Shown here in pieces: positions 9,840 through 19,158 of a stretch of DNA of 64,000 nt. The stretch's first letter is position 1, and each line of letters begins with the position of its first letter. The stretch comes from Thaumasiovibrio subtropicus (GTDB taxonomy: Bacteria; Pseudomonadota; Gammaproteobacteria; Enterobacterales; Vibrionaceae), in contig NZ_AP023054.1 in NCBI RefSeq assembly GCF_019703835.1, positions 2,541,580 to 2,605,579 on the forward strand, given 5' to 3'. A program made the position numbers and the translations under genes. Below the pieces are notes generated by a model that was not told the origin of the DNA, searched no databases, and was given only the letters and a program-made list of their open reading frames with translations.

Positions 9840-10808
9840 ATGCTAAACATTGCTTTCCTGTCCCAAGTTCTCAATACCATGGAAGAGCACATCGCGGTAT
9901 TAGATGAATCCGGCAAAATTGTCTACGTCAATCAGGCATGGGTTGAGTTTGGGAACTGCAATCAAGCTAAACTGCAAACCCAAGATGCTTGGATTGGCAT
10001 AGATTATCTTGAGGTTTGCCGAAAAAGTGCGACTAATGGCGACGAGACCGCTAAAGACGTTTTTAAGGCTGTCTCCGATCAACTCGCTGAGCGGGTGAAA
10101 ACCTTTAATACTGAATACCCTTGCCACAGCCCAAAACAACAGCGTTGGTTTACCGTTCGCACCTCCGTTATGCATCATGAAAATGAGCGCTATATCGTCA
10201 TCTCTCATCAAGATATTACACTGCGGAAAATGACCGAGCTTGAAATCGAAGCCCTATCGCGTACCGACCCCCTAACGGGTCTCGCAAATCGTCGACATTT
10301 TGCTGAACTAATGACGTCAGAATGGAACCGTTGCACCCGTTTCCACCAGCCCTTCTCGTTGATTATTCTCGACCTCGATTTTTTTAAGCAGCTTAACGAT
10401 AAGCTTGGCCACTTGGAGGGGGATCATTGTTTAGAAAAGATCGGGCATTCACTGCAGCATTACGCAAAGCGCGCCAATGACATTTGCGCCCGTTACGGCG
10501 GTGAAGAGTTTGCACTGGCTTACGGGGGCCTGGACGTTGTCGCGACGCTCCATATTGCCATGCGATTGCAGAGCCATATCAATGCCCTACAAATCAAAAA
10601 TCCCGCCTCCCCTCATCACGGTATTCTCACGTTCAGTGCGGGTATCTCAACCATGTACCCAACCCCAGGGGACAACATCACTGACATCATCGCACTGGCC
10701 GATCAACAGCTCTACCGCGCTAAACAATCAGGGCGGAATTGTATTGCCTACCAAATAAACGATGAGCTAAAACTCAAGAGTAACCCGCTCCATCCTGTGA
10801 AAAAATAA
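9840..10808 (+). CDS. PAS-GGDEF diguanylate cyclase
   Basis: Likely makes cyclic di-GMP in response to a signal sensed by its PAS domain. The 322-aa product has an N-terminal PAS domain (about 5-135; HIAVLDESGKIVYVNQAWVEFG, and the PAC-like VISHQDITLRK) and a GGDEF domain (about 150-310; DPLTGLANRR, and GGEEF active site). RAND lies exactly five residues before GGEEF, so the product-inhibition I-site RxxD is present. There is no membrane segment, so it is cytosolic. The ribosome site (AGAGG) is 13 bases from the ATG, which is long. Confidence 0.9.
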   Translation: MLNIAFLSQVLNTMEEHIAVLDESGKIVYVNQAWVEFGNCNQAKLQTQDAWIGIDYLEVCRKSATNGDETAKDVFKAVSDQLAERVKTFNTEYPCHSPKQQRWFTVRTSVMHHENERYIVISHQDITLRKMTELEIEALSRTDPLTGLANRRHFAELMTSEWNRCTRFHQPFSLIILDLDFFKQLNDKLGHLEGDHCLEKIGHSLQHYAKRANDICARYGGEEFALAYGGLDVVATLHIAMRLQSHINALQIKNPASPHHGILTFSAGISTMYPTPGDNITDIIALADQQLYRAKQSGRNCIAYQINDELKLKSNPLHPVKK

Positions 10809-11044
10809 CTAGCTCAGATTGCCACAGTATCTTAACAACTAGAATAGGGTAGCGTGTGAAGGTCGATATAGAAACGATCGGCATTTCCCTACAATAATAA
10901 AACCATTCAAAAACATCCCTTACAGCAATATCACAACCATAGTGATCAAGATCCCAAGCAAACGTTTTGCCTACTGATAGCAATATCGTATCCCATAGAC
11001 ATCCACTACACTCCGCTTCCCTGTTTCTACCATACCTATTGACC

Positions 11045-12442
11045 ATGTTTAAGAAAACGTTACTGACACTCGCTCTAGCAAGCACGGCTACTTTGGCAAT
11101 GGCCGCTGAAAAGGCCGACTACATCATAAACAACGCGACCGTTCTCACCATGAACAATGAGAAAACTGTTTACGAGAACGGTACCGTCATCGTTAGAGAC
11201 GATAAGATCATCGCGGTCGGCGACGCGGATCTTTCCGCGCAATATAAAGCCGAAACGGTGCTGGACGTAGACGGCGATATCGTCATGCCGGGTCTCATCA
11301 ACACCCATACCCATGCCTCTATGACCGTGTTTCGTTCACTTGGTGATGATGTGCCTGATCGCCTGCATCGTTACATTTTCCCACTGGAAGCAAAACTGGT
11401 TGCCCGAGATATGGTCCGTATTGGCGCGCAACTCGGCAATGTTGAAATGATCAAAGGTGGTGTCACCACTTACGCCGACATGTATTACTTTGAAGATGAA
11501 GTTGCTAAAACGGTTGACGAAATTGGCATGCGCGCCGTACTTGGTCAAACAGTCATCCAATTCCCCGTTGCTGATGCTAAAAATGCCCAAGCGGGTATTC
11601 AGTACGCACTGAACTTTATTGAAGAGTACAAAGACCACCCGCGTATTACTCCCGCTTTCGCCCCGCATGGTCCCTACACCAACAGTACAGAAACCTTGCA
11701 GCAAATCAGTAAACTGTCTTTAGAACACGATGTGCCTGTTCTTATTCACTTAGCAGAATCTGATCGCGAAATAGAAGTAATTGCAGAGCGCAGTGGTGGA
11801 CTCTCCCCAGTGGCATACATGGCAGATATTGGCGCGCTAAATCATAAGGTAGTGGCAGCCCACGCGATTGAAGTAAGTGATGAAGACATCGCCCTGCTCA
11901 AAAAACACGATGTCGGTATCGCACATAACATGAGTGCCAACATTAAATCGGCCAAAGGTGTTGCCCCCGCGCTTAAAATGTTTAACGAAGGCCTGCGCAT
12001 AGGTTTAGGCACTGACGGGCCAATGTCAGGCAATACACTCAGTACCATTGACGAGTTCAATCAAGTCGCAAAAGTACACAAGCTAGTAAACAATGACCGT
12101 GCTGCCATGCCACCTATCAACGTCATTGAAATGGCGACCATTGGCGCTGCGCGCGCGCTTCATATGGAAGATAGTGTTGGTTCGTTAGAAGTTGGCAAAC
12201 AAGCAGACATCATTGTTATTGATGTCAAAGCACCAAACATGGTCCCAGTTTACAACCCATACTCAGCACTGGTTTACTCTGCCTATGCAGCAAATGTTCG
12301 TCATAGTATGGTCGCAGGTCAACTACTGATGAAAGATCGTGAAATGCTCACCGTTGATGAAGATGCGATTCGCAATGAACTGCTAGAGTACACTGAAACA
12401 GTACGTAAAACGGTGTTAGAAAGCGGAGAAGAAATTCGCTAA
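11045..12442 (+). CDS. exported amidohydrolase, MtaD/TrzA-type deaminase family
   Basis: Metal-dependent hydrolase of the ATZ/TRZ group, closest in pattern to 5'-methylthioadenosine/S-adenosylhomocysteine deaminases; the substrate is not known. Metal ligands appear in NTHTHASM (HxH, about residue 83), IHLAESDRE, AAHAIEVSDEDI and GTDGPMSGN. Start chosen at the ATG giving MFKKTLLTLALASTATLAMAA, a typical signal peptide, so the enzyme should be periplasmic, which is unusual for this cytosolic deaminase family. The frame is open 26 codons further upstream. A strong terminator follows. Confidence 0.85.
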   Translation: MFKKTLLTLALASTATLAMAAEKADYIINNATVLTMNNEKTVYENGTVIVRDDKIIAVGDADLSAQYKAETVLDVDGDIVMPGLINTHTHASMTVFRSLGDDVPDRLHRYIFPLEAKLVARDMVRIGAQLGNVEMIKGGVTTYADMYYFEDEVAKTVDEIGMRAVLGQTVIQFPVADAKNAQAGIQYALNFIEEYKDHPRITPAFAPHGPYTNSTETLQQISKLSLEHDVPVLIHLAESDREIEVIAERSGGLSPVAYMADIGALNHKVVAAHAIEVSDEDIALLKKHDVGIAHNMSANIKSAKGVAPALKMFNEGLRIGLGTDGPMSGNTLSTIDEFNQVAKVHKLVNNDRAAMPPINVIEMATIGAARALHMEDSVGSLEVGKQADIIVIDVKAPNMVPVYNPYSALVYSAYAANVRHSMVAGQLLMKDREMLTVDEDAIRNELLEYTETVRKTVLESGEEIR

Positions 12443-12462
12443 TTCAAACAGCGAGTTCATAA

Positions 12463-12493
12463 GGGGGCCAACTGCTGAGGCCCCTTTCTTTTT
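12463..12493 (+). terminator. Rho-independent terminator
   Basis: GGGGGCC/GGCCCC stem with a 9-base loop followed by TTTCTTTTT, directly after the exported amidohydrolase. Confidence 0.85.
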
Positions 12494-12779
12494 CCTTCAT
12501 TTTGAGAAAATCCCCCCAACTATACCTGTAACTGATTTTTTTGTTGGTGAGAAATCCGTTAAGTCGCTTCGAAATGTCGATCTATAACTTGTTGTACTTA
12601 TCCGGGGAACTAGGATGATGATATCCGATAAGTGACGAACATATTATCCTTTATATCAATGAGTTAATGAGCGTTTTCTCTTTTTTGAAAAGTTGTCGTT
12701 CACTCAAAACCAATCTGCGAAGCTCGATTTATAAAGCAGGAACAGATGAGGCAACAATGATGTTAAGCGGTGACATAAA
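12494..12779. other. intergenic region without visible gene
   Basis: AT-rich sequence between the terminator and the small membrane protein; nothing recognisable beyond a likely promoter region. The next ATG (12780) has no clear ribosome site. Confidence 0.4.
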
Positions 12780-13094
12780 ATGAATAGAATTCGAAACGGC
12801 CTCCATGGATTGGCATTTACCTACCTCTTATTAATGTGGGGCTATATTTTCTTTCGGCTCGTGACCCAAAATGAAAACTACTTTGCAGGCAACGTGGTAA
12901 TGTATAGCTTACCTCTCCTAGTCTGGGCGATGCTCGATACCATGTTAGCACTTAGCTTTAGACTGCCCGTCAAAACACGCAGCATCATCACCGCATTGTT
13001 TTCTGTGGTACTGACAGGCATGCTCTATCACTTCAATATTTTACTGCCTTATGAAGATTGGATCGCGAAAGGTATGCCACCTAGGCCATTTTAG
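12780..13094 (+). CDS. small integral membrane protein, unknown
   Basis: I do not recognise this 104-aa protein. It shows three hydrophobic segments, about residues 10-27 (LHGLAFTYLLLMWGYIFF), 38-60 and 66-88 (SIITALFSVVLTGMLYHF), with short polar links, and a Pro-rich end (MPPRPF). The ribosome site is weak, but hydrophobic periodicity and length support a real gene. It stands alone between gaps of several hundred bases. Confidence 0.55.
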   Translation: MNRIRNGLHGLAFTYLLLMWGYIFFRLVTQNENYFAGNVVMYSLPLLVWAMLDTMLALSFRLPVKTRSIITALFSVVLTGMLYHFNILLPYEDWIAKGMPPRPF

Positions 13095-13345
13095 TTTTCA
13101 CTGCGAACATCTACTCACGCTACCTCGAGGTACAGGATTCAGAAGCGACCTAGCACTTCTAATAGGGGGGAGGGGGGAGTAAGGAGAAGATTTCAGGGAT
13201 AAACTTTCGCACTATTTGAAATATTGTTCCCATACAGGAATAACAGGACTCAAATAATACTTCGCTTCGAAGGCTTAAGCATGAAAACCTGTCGAATCAA
13301 ATGTTATATTATAACAATACCGCCCATGCTTAAATTGTTGCGAGA

Positions 13346-13627
13346 TTAAAACCCTGCTAATAGCATTGGCAATACGCGCTCTATGGGAAATGTCTTGTGC
13401 CTATCATGTTTATCTGAAAGGTGATTAACTGCCAAGGTATAGTAACTCGTGAAGAGTAATTGATTTTCATTGTCTAAGCGGTTTAGAAATTCAAAAACCT
13501 CTTCACGCTGAATCAATAGCAATGCGTCGATATCGCAATCTAGCATCGTAAACTCATCACGCTCTGTAACATGCTTAAACGCCAAAGATTTGACCAATAA
13601 CGGACTGAGTTGGCTTTGTTGATTTTC
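13346..13627 (-). CDS. small acidic protein of unknown function, TTG start
   Basis: A 93- or 94-aa soluble protein, unrecognised. The likely start is a TTG at 13630 preceded by a strong GAGGAG ribosome site 7 bases away (the frame begins MENQQSQLSPLL). The sequence is rich in Leu, Asp and Glu (FTMLDCDIDALLLIQREEVFEFLNRL region) and looks helical. No signal peptide or membrane segment. It could be a small regulator; no family evidence. Confidence 0.5.
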   Translation of the reverse strand, partial: ENQQSQLSPLLVKSLAFKHVTERDEFTMLDCDIDALLLIQREEVFEFLNRLDNENQLLFTSYYTLAVNHLSDKHDRHKTFPIERVLPMLLAGF

Positions 13628-13734
13628 CAAGCGTTTTCTCCTCGTTCTATTGCCACGTATTCAACGTGTCATGGGTGACTTGAACAATTAAACAACACCT
13701 AACCTAGAAAGAAACTGAACACGACAAGGAGTTA

Positions 13735-13893
13735 ATGACTTTATTTTATACATGTTGGCCACTACACGGACTCGCCATTCAATACAATGAACTTATTCTA
13801 TTCCTGCTGACTCTCCAGCTCCTATTGGAGCATGTGGTCATTTATTTTTATGGATTCAGTGTAGTTAAGATACCGAGCCCGTTAATAGACTAA
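13735..13893 (+). CDS. candidate 52-aa membrane microprotein
   Basis: A short frame preceded by a strong AAGGAG ribosome site 5 bases before the ATG. The product begins MTLFYTCWPLHGL and has one hydrophobic stretch of about 22 residues (ELILFLLTLQLLLEHVVIYF), consistent with a single-pass membrane protein. No homologue is recognised. The initiation signal and hydrophobicity are the only support. Confidence 0.4.
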   Translation: MTLFYTCWPLHGLAIQYNELILFLLTLQLLLEHVVIYFYGFSVVKIPSPLID

Positions 13894-14047
13894 ATAAATA
13901 TTTGGAAGTGATCACGAAAAATTATTTTTGCGTTACATCAATTTTTCAAAAGTCCCAAGCAAAACCCGTAATGTCTTACAAACGACCGGATATAAGCAAT
14001 AATTTAGACAGTCAGTGACCATTCGCCTTCCTCGTCATAGAGCCAAG

Positions 14048-14115
14048 CCACCTCGAAATGTGTATTCAACAGGGGTTTCTAAGCGTGTCAGCAAGGCACG
14101 GCTTTGAAGGTCTAT
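14048..14115 (+). repeat. half copy of ERIC-like intergenic repeat
   Basis: Aligned by eye without gaps to 56541-56608, with 47 of 68 positions identical; the stretch GCAAGGCAC-GCTTTGAAG is nearly unchanged. The right half of the element is missing or diverged here. Confidence 0.5.
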
Positions 14116-14439
14116 AGGGACACATCAAAAAGGAGCAGAAACGATGATGATCAAGGTTCAAATCAGACTCTTTCATTCAATTGCAGGGCCCTAAGATAGG
14201 CAAACATAGCCTGCGATGTTGAAGCTTGGATGACACTCCCTCCCAAACTAAGTGACGTAAGACAGATTTCAGTACTACAAACCTTTGACATCACTTCCCA
14301 AAACGTGACCAAGTCTACACTCGTTTCATTAAAATACGGCGATTTCGTCGGCAGAGTTCACATTTCTATCTGCTACAACCCTTTCAGAAATGGGCATAAT
14401 AGGCGTTGATTTTTTGACGCTTTAGAGTAGGAAGGTGAA

Positions 14440-15072
14440 ATGAAGCGCTTGGTATTTTTTTTTAGTCTATTTCCACTTTTGGTTTCGGCAAACACCTTGG
14501 TCATTACCACCCCGTCGGGTGAGTTCGTAAAAGCCATTCCCCTCGAAAGCGGATTCACTTATCAAGTGCTCAGTGACAGTGATGCGGCGAAATTACAAAA
14601 AGCACATCGCCTAGAGCAACTTGAAAACACCCTAAAAGAGGAAATGGTCGTCGCCCCAAATGTCGATACTAGCCCTTTCCCTTCTTCCGATCGCGTTAAG
14701 CCCGCTCAAACGAATCGACTTCCTCTCGCTAATATACGCGAAGAAGTAAAAACAGTGATTGAAGATGAGCCAATGACACCGCCTGATGTCATTGAGCAAA
14801 CCGACGAATCTCGCCGACTACATCAAGAGTATCGCCGCCTTATTGAAAGGCAAATTAAGCAAGCGCTAAGAGCACACTGTGTGGTTTCACTGCAGCTTTC
14901 TTCTATTGGACGCGTTCAAGCAGCCAGCATTACAGAGGGTGACAAACGTCAATGTCAGCCTATCATCAATGCCATACACCGCGTTCCACACTTTCCGATG
15001 CCAACCGATCCTCTCAGCTTGCCTGCAGCACGCTTTTCGTCACTGGCCTTTTCCCCTAAACATGGCTGGTAA
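14440..15072 (+). CDS. secreted protein with TolA domain III-like C-terminus
   Basis: A 210-aa exported protein. The N-terminus MKRLVFFFSLFPLLVSA is a signal peptide; the middle (about 40-125) is polar and charged. The C-terminal 80 residues resemble TolA domain III: HCVVSLQLSSIGRVQAASI, then KRQCQPIINAIHRVPHFPMP, with the Cys pair and the LP-x-P end of that fold. It lacks the TolA membrane anchor and long helical domain II and is not near tolQRB. Role unknown; interaction with Tol/colicin-type partners is speculation. Confidence 0.6.
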   Translation: MKRLVFFFSLFPLLVSANTLVITTPSGEFVKAIPLESGFTYQVLSDSDAAKLQKAHRLEQLENTLKEEMVVAPNVDTSPFPSSDRVKPAQTNRLPLANIREEVKTVIEDEPMTPPDVIEQTDESRRLHQEYRRLIERQIKQALRAHCVVSLQLSSIGRVQAASITEGDKRQCQPIINAIHRVPHFPMPTDPLSLPAARFSSLAFSPKHGW

Positions 15073-15081
15073 CGCAAACTC

Positions 15082-15110
15082 AGGCAGATTCGTCTGCCTG
15101 CCCCCTTTTC
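15082..15110 (+). terminator. possible terminator
   Basis: CAGGCAGA-TTCG-TCTGCCTG is a perfect 8-bp stem with a TTCG tetraloop followed by CCCCCTTTT; the T-run is short and offset. Confidence 0.5.
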
Positions 15111-15296
15111 TCCCGCTCTCACTTTGTGAACTTAGTTCAATCACCCTTTTACTCACCGTATCCTGACATCGCGTTGACGCGAAATTTTCATTCTGTCCCT
15201 ACTATTTGCGCCAACAACAGAAAGTACGCATCAAACTCTCTTCATTCCGATGCGACTCGTCATCGTTACTTTGCGTTTTCAACAAAGGACTAAATA

Positions 15297-15779
15297 ATGA
15301 AAAAGTCAGTATTACTCCTGCTACTCGCTAGCCTCATCATGGCAGGTTGCAACGAGCAAAAAGCAACTGAAACAGAACCAACCGCGCAACCTGCGCAACT
15401 TCCTGAGATCCCTTCCGATATTGCTCACCCAGAGCCAGTCAGTGAAGCAGAAAGCTCAGCCTCAGCTCACAGCGCAAAGCATGCACTCGATTGGCACGGC
15501 ACCTACACGGGCACCATTCCTTGTCAAGATTGCGAGGGCATCGCCACCACCTTAATTGTCACCGCAAGCGGCGACTATCAGCTCTCACAAATCTATCTTG
15601 GCGATCAACAGAATCGTATATACAGTGACGACGGGCAGATTACTTGGAATGACAAAGGCAACACCATCACAGTCGGCACTCAACAGTACTTTGTTGCCGA
15701 AAATCGTCTCATTCAACTCGATCAACAAGGTCAACGCATCAACGGTGATCTTGCCGATTTTTATCAACTCCAAAAGTAA
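15297..15779 (+). CDS. NlpE-like envelope lipoprotein
   Basis: A 160-aa lipoprotein: MKKSVLLLLLASLIMAGC ends in a clear lipobox with Cys18. After a Pro/Glu-rich linker (about 20-65) comes an NlpE N-terminal-type domain: WHGTYTGTIPCQDCEGIATTL with the CxxC pair, then IYSDDGQITWNDKGNTI. E. coli NlpE signals surface contact and lipoprotein-sorting faults to Cpx; it also affects copper tolerance. This protein lacks the second domain of E. coli NlpE, as many short homologues do. Outer membrane location expected. Confidence 0.8.
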   Translation: MKKSVLLLLLASLIMAGCNEQKATETEPTAQPAQLPEIPSDIAHPEPVSEAESSASAHSAKHALDWHGTYTGTIPCQDCEGIATTLIVTASGDYQLSQIYLGDQQNRIYSDDGQITWNDKGNTITVGTQQYFVAENRLIQLDQQGQRINGDLADFYQLQK

Positions 15780-15997
15780 CCACAGTAGAGCTAAGTGTGG
15801 TGCCAAAGGCCATTCATCTCCTAATGGCCTTTCTTCAATTATCCGTTTTCACACGCGAATCACATACCACTATTCATGTCGCCAAAGAACAGCTTTATAG
15901 ACACCCGCGCATAAATAACTCGCCTAAACTGCAATAATCGCGATCTGGCTTCACGCGAACGATGAAACAAACATTGTTTTATGAGACGGAGATTGAC

Positions 15998-17239
15998 ATG
16001 AACTCAGACAACCTCATCAGTAAGCTAGAAATGTACTGTGAAGAGAATCGCTCAGTACGAGAGGACCTTGAAAGCTCACTGACGTATGCCAAATCCAATG
16101 CAGAACAGCATTTAAACAGCACACTGTTTTCAGCCCTCAAGTGGCCGGCAAACCTCTACGAATATACGCTCTACTTAACCGAATACGCTCGCTGGGCACC
16201 AGACCAAACGGATAACCCCGCCTGGACAGATCCGGAGACAGGGACACAACAAGAAGTGTACGATCGCTTGTGCCACTTCTATTGGTTAATCAATCAAAAA
16301 CTCGATAGCAGTGGCCGAACCATGCAATCCAATCCGGATTTCAGTCAATGGATGGTGGAATATGCGCGATGCTGGGGAGAGTTCCTCAATACCGAAGCGT
16401 CATTCAGTCAAGAGCAACTCGACAACTTCCGAAACAACTCACCGCTTTATCAAGTTGAAAATTCGATGATCGAAGTGGATGGCGAGCTACGACCAAACAA
16501 CCCCAGTGGCTGGAAAACCTTCAATCAGTTTTTTGCCCGCCGCCTCAATCCCGGCCTGCGCCCGATAACCAGCCCAACAACCAATACCGTCATTACCTGT
16601 CCCGCAGACTGCACTTATCGAGCACAGTACAAGATTGGCCCGCAATCCGAAGTCTTCAGCAGTGAGCAAAACAACACGGATATCACCCTAAAGAAAACAC
16701 ACTCTTTCGGGAATATCACCGACCTTTTGGCAGGCAGCCCTTATGCGGATATGTTCGCCAATGGCACCTTTGTTCACTACTTTTTAGCGCCCTATTCTTA
16801 TCACCACTTCCATTGCCCGGTAGCTGGCGAGTTAAAGGAGTGTCGCGCGGTTCACGGCAAAGTGTATATGAACGTGGTCATTGACCAAGACAAACACTCT
16901 GCAACACAAGGGCAGTTTGACGCTCCCGACAACTCGACTGACGGCTACGAATTCGCTCAGGCGCGCGGTATTGTCGTCATCGACACGTCGACCTCGCCTT
17001 ATGGAGACATTGGTTTAGTGGCAGTTGTGCCAGTCGGAATGGCTCAAGTCTCTTCTGTTCAGATGGTTGCAGTTCCCGGCACCCAAATGCAAAAAGGCGA
17101 AGAGTTCGGCTACTTCATGTTTGGTGGTTCAGATATCATCGTCCTTTACCAAGAAGGGGCGCAACCTGATATCTACACGGGCGATCAGTATCGCCATGTC
17201 GGAACACAAATAGCGCAAGCAACCAAGCTGGCTAAATAA
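15998..17239 (+). CDS. phosphatidylserine decarboxylase-related (PsiD-like) pyruvoyl enzyme
   Basis: A 413-aa protein whose second half matches the PSD fold: FNQFFARRLNPGLRPI (substrate-entry FFxR motif), YSYHHFHCPVAGEL (catalytic His) and FGGSDIIVLY, where the Gly-Ser bond is the expected self-cleavage site giving a pyruvoyl serine. The N-terminal ~150 residues are extra compared with the ~290-aa housekeeping Psd and resemble the extension of tryptophan-decarboxylase/PsiD-type members. No signal peptide is seen. The start at 15998 has GGAG 7 bases upstream. Substrate unknown; an amino acid is as likely as phosphatidylserine. Confidence 0.8.
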   Translation: MNSDNLISKLEMYCEENRSVREDLESSLTYAKSNAEQHLNSTLFSALKWPANLYEYTLYLTEYARWAPDQTDNPAWTDPETGTQQEVYDRLCHFYWLINQKLDSSGRTMQSNPDFSQWMVEYARCWGEFLNTEASFSQEQLDNFRNNSPLYQVENSMIEVDGELRPNNPSGWKTFNQFFARRLNPGLRPITSPTTNTVITCPADCTYRAQYKIGPQSEVFSSEQNNTDITLKKTHSFGNITDLLAGSPYADMFANGTFVHYFLAPYSYHHFHCPVAGELKECRAVHGKVYMNVVIDQDKHSATQGQFDAPDNSTDGYEFAQARGIVVIDTSTSPYGDIGLVAVVPVGMAQVSSVQMVAVPGTQMQKGEEFGYFMFGGSDIIVLYQEGAQPDIYTGDQYRHVGTQIAQATKLAK

Positions 17240-17627
17240 CGTCTATTTATGTGCAAAGTAATGTAAATTTACGTTCGTCGAAACGCCTCAACAAAGATTT
17301 TCATTCTCTTTGTTGAGGCCATATTTAAGTCGAAACACAATCGAAAACAGAGTAGATATTCAATAAAACCTTCATGTTTAATTGTTAAATCTACCCAAAA
17401 TGATAGGAAAAGCCGTCATTTAAAACGTATTTAAACATTTCAAAGAGATGTTACCCTCAGATCTTCATGGCACCAAAGAAACGGTTCAATGATTCAAATA
17501 AACACTCCAACGACAATTAAAAAACATAGACAGATTTACCTTTCCCTTCACTTTTCATTCAGCTTTATTCGTTATACTTTAAGTTCAAGCAACCTCAAAG
17601 TGATATGAACCTAAGAAAGGAAGCGAT
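17240..17627. other. intergenic region with terminator hairpin
   Basis: CCTCAACAAAG and CTTTGTTGAGG (about 17289-17318) form a strong stem after the decarboxylase gene, without a good T-run. The rest is AT-rich promoter-type sequence; an AGAAAGGAAG ribosome site leads into the next gene. Confidence 0.5.
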
Positions 17628-18023
17628 ATGAACATGTCTAAGCTTTTCATACTTACAGGCTCAATTTTAGCCATCTCGGCTTGCTCTTCACACCTCGCCA
17701 TTGAAGAAAGTGATGATTGGCAAGCGACTGGGCACGCATGGGCAATGCAAGGTCGTCCAGTACTGGATGCAGCGAGTATCAGCAACAGTGAGGATTATAA
17801 CGCGTATCTAATCGGTTATCGTCAAGGGCAAGCCGAATACTGTCAACAAGACGCTTATTACTTGGCTTTTTCAGGCGCAACATACCAAGGTATTTGCGAC
17901 CACATTAACCCTGAATTTGCCAAAGTTTTCCACCACGGTTTTGTAGACTATGAAATAGAAAAGTTTAACGCCTTTTATGACCGTCATATCGACGACTATC
18001 AAATTGATTTCAATACCCACTAA
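17628..18023 (+). CDS. DUF2799-type lipoprotein
   Basis: A 131-aa small lipoprotein. MNMSKLFILTGSILAISAC is a signal peptide with lipobox ISAC (Cys19). The mature part has YLIGYRQGQAEYCQQDAYYLAF followed by GATYQGIC, the G-x-x-x-G-x-x-x-YC pattern of DUF2799 proteins. Function of the family is unknown. A strong ribosome site (AAGGAAG) precedes the ATG. Stands alone. Confidence 0.7.
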   Translation: MNMSKLFILTGSILAISACSSHLAIEESDDWQATGHAWAMQGRPVLDAASISNSEDYNAYLIGYRQGQAEYCQQDAYYLAFSGATYQGICDHINPEFAKVFHHGFVDYEIEKFNAFYDRHIDDYQIDFNTH

Positions 18024-18160
18024 ACGAAAAGACTAGCCTATTTTAAATATGGGCCAGTCTAACATTATCAAATATCGCTAAGGGCTTATTGTTTCAGGTA
18101 TCATTCATCTTTTACGCAAAGGGGGTGTTAACGCACCGTAGCGAAATATAACACTGCATC

Positions 18161-19093
18161 TTGAGGTGGTTTAAGTATATAATTAAACAAAATCAAGTTG
18201 TGGACTTTCGCGTGCTAAATTCTTTTCAATTCGAACACATAAACTACTTCGTCACCGTGGTTGAGCTCCAATCCATTACCAAAGCAGCCAAAAAACTTGG
18301 CCGTGATAGAAGCACGATCAGTGTCGCTATTTCGAATTTAGAAGCTGATTTAAACATCACGCTCTTCGAAAGACATGGCCGCACGATTGGATTGACCGAT
18401 GCTGGCGAAAGCCTCTACCGTCAAGCGCGAAGCTTAGTCCGTCACTACAATAATTTTTATCATTACAGTCTCTCTATACAAGCGGATATAGAAAGTGAGC
18501 TGAATCTCTACTGTGACGCCTTTATCTCAACGAACGAAATGTGCAAAATCGACGCTGTTGTCGCAGACCGTTTCCCTCATACGCAACTCAACTGGCATTC
18601 GCTTCAAGGTGACCAGCACCACCAGCACTTTCAACGCGATCCTTCTGGACTAGGTTTACGACTCTTTCTCAATCTTGATGCACCAGAAAGCATGCAATTT
18701 AAACACCTTACTGAGAAAAAACTGGTTGCCGTCGTCGGCAAAGCACAAGCAGAGAAGAGTGGTTTAAAAGAAGCAGAGAAGTTTGATGATTTTCGAACCC
18801 GCGCACTCATTGCTATCCCTGAGCTAGAAAATGCTATTCGTTTGGATCGCATCGAGCGGGTACAACGCGTTACCTCCATTGAGCAAGCCATTGCGTTAAT
18901 TCAACAAAAACCTTGTTGGGCATTACTACCGTTACCAGCGGTCTCAGCATTCTTAGCTTCAGGACAACTCATTCAAGTTCACCTTGATGCGATTCCTGAT
19001 TTTGCACTGAAACGTGTACTGAGCTGGCAAAATAGTGTCGATATGGGACAAGTGAAACGTTGGTTAATCGATAACCTCTCAGACCTTATATAA
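18161..19093 (+). CDS. LysR-family transcriptional regulator
   Basis: N-terminal winged helix-turn-helix (FEHINYFVTVVELQSITKAAKKLGRDRSTISVAISNLE) and a C-terminal effector domain of low conservation. The frame opens with TTG at 18161 without a ribosome site; GTG codons at 18200 or 18212 give more typical LysR N-termini, so the true start is uncertain. It resembles the other LysR at 60809 in its K-D-R-S-T recognition helix. It is convergent with an exported amidohydrolase that it may or may not control. Confidence 0.85.
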   Translation: MRWFKYIIKQNQVVDFRVLNSFQFEHINYFVTVVELQSITKAAKKLGRDRSTISVAISNLEADLNITLFERHGRTIGLTDAGESLYRQARSLVRHYNNFYHYSLSIQADIESELNLYCDAFISTNEMCKIDAVVADRFPHTQLNWHSLQGDQHHQHFQRDPSGLGLRLFLNLDAPESMQFKHLTEKKLVAVVGKAQAEKSGLKEAEKFDDFRTRALIAIPELENAIRLDRIERVQRVTSIEQAIALIQQKPCWALLPLPAVSAFLASGQLIQVHLDAIPDFALKRVLSWQNSVDMGQVKRWLIDNLSDLI

Positions 19094-19114
19094 GCTTTGT
19101 CAGCCGACATAAAA

Positions 19115-19143
19115 AAGGCCTCATAGTACGATGAGGCCTTCTT
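19115..19143. terminator. bidirectional terminator
   Basis: AAGGCCTCAT/ATGAGGCCTT stem between convergent genes, with A-run on the left and short T-run on the right. Confidence 0.8.
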
Positions 19144-19158
19144 GGCAGTCACAGTTCG

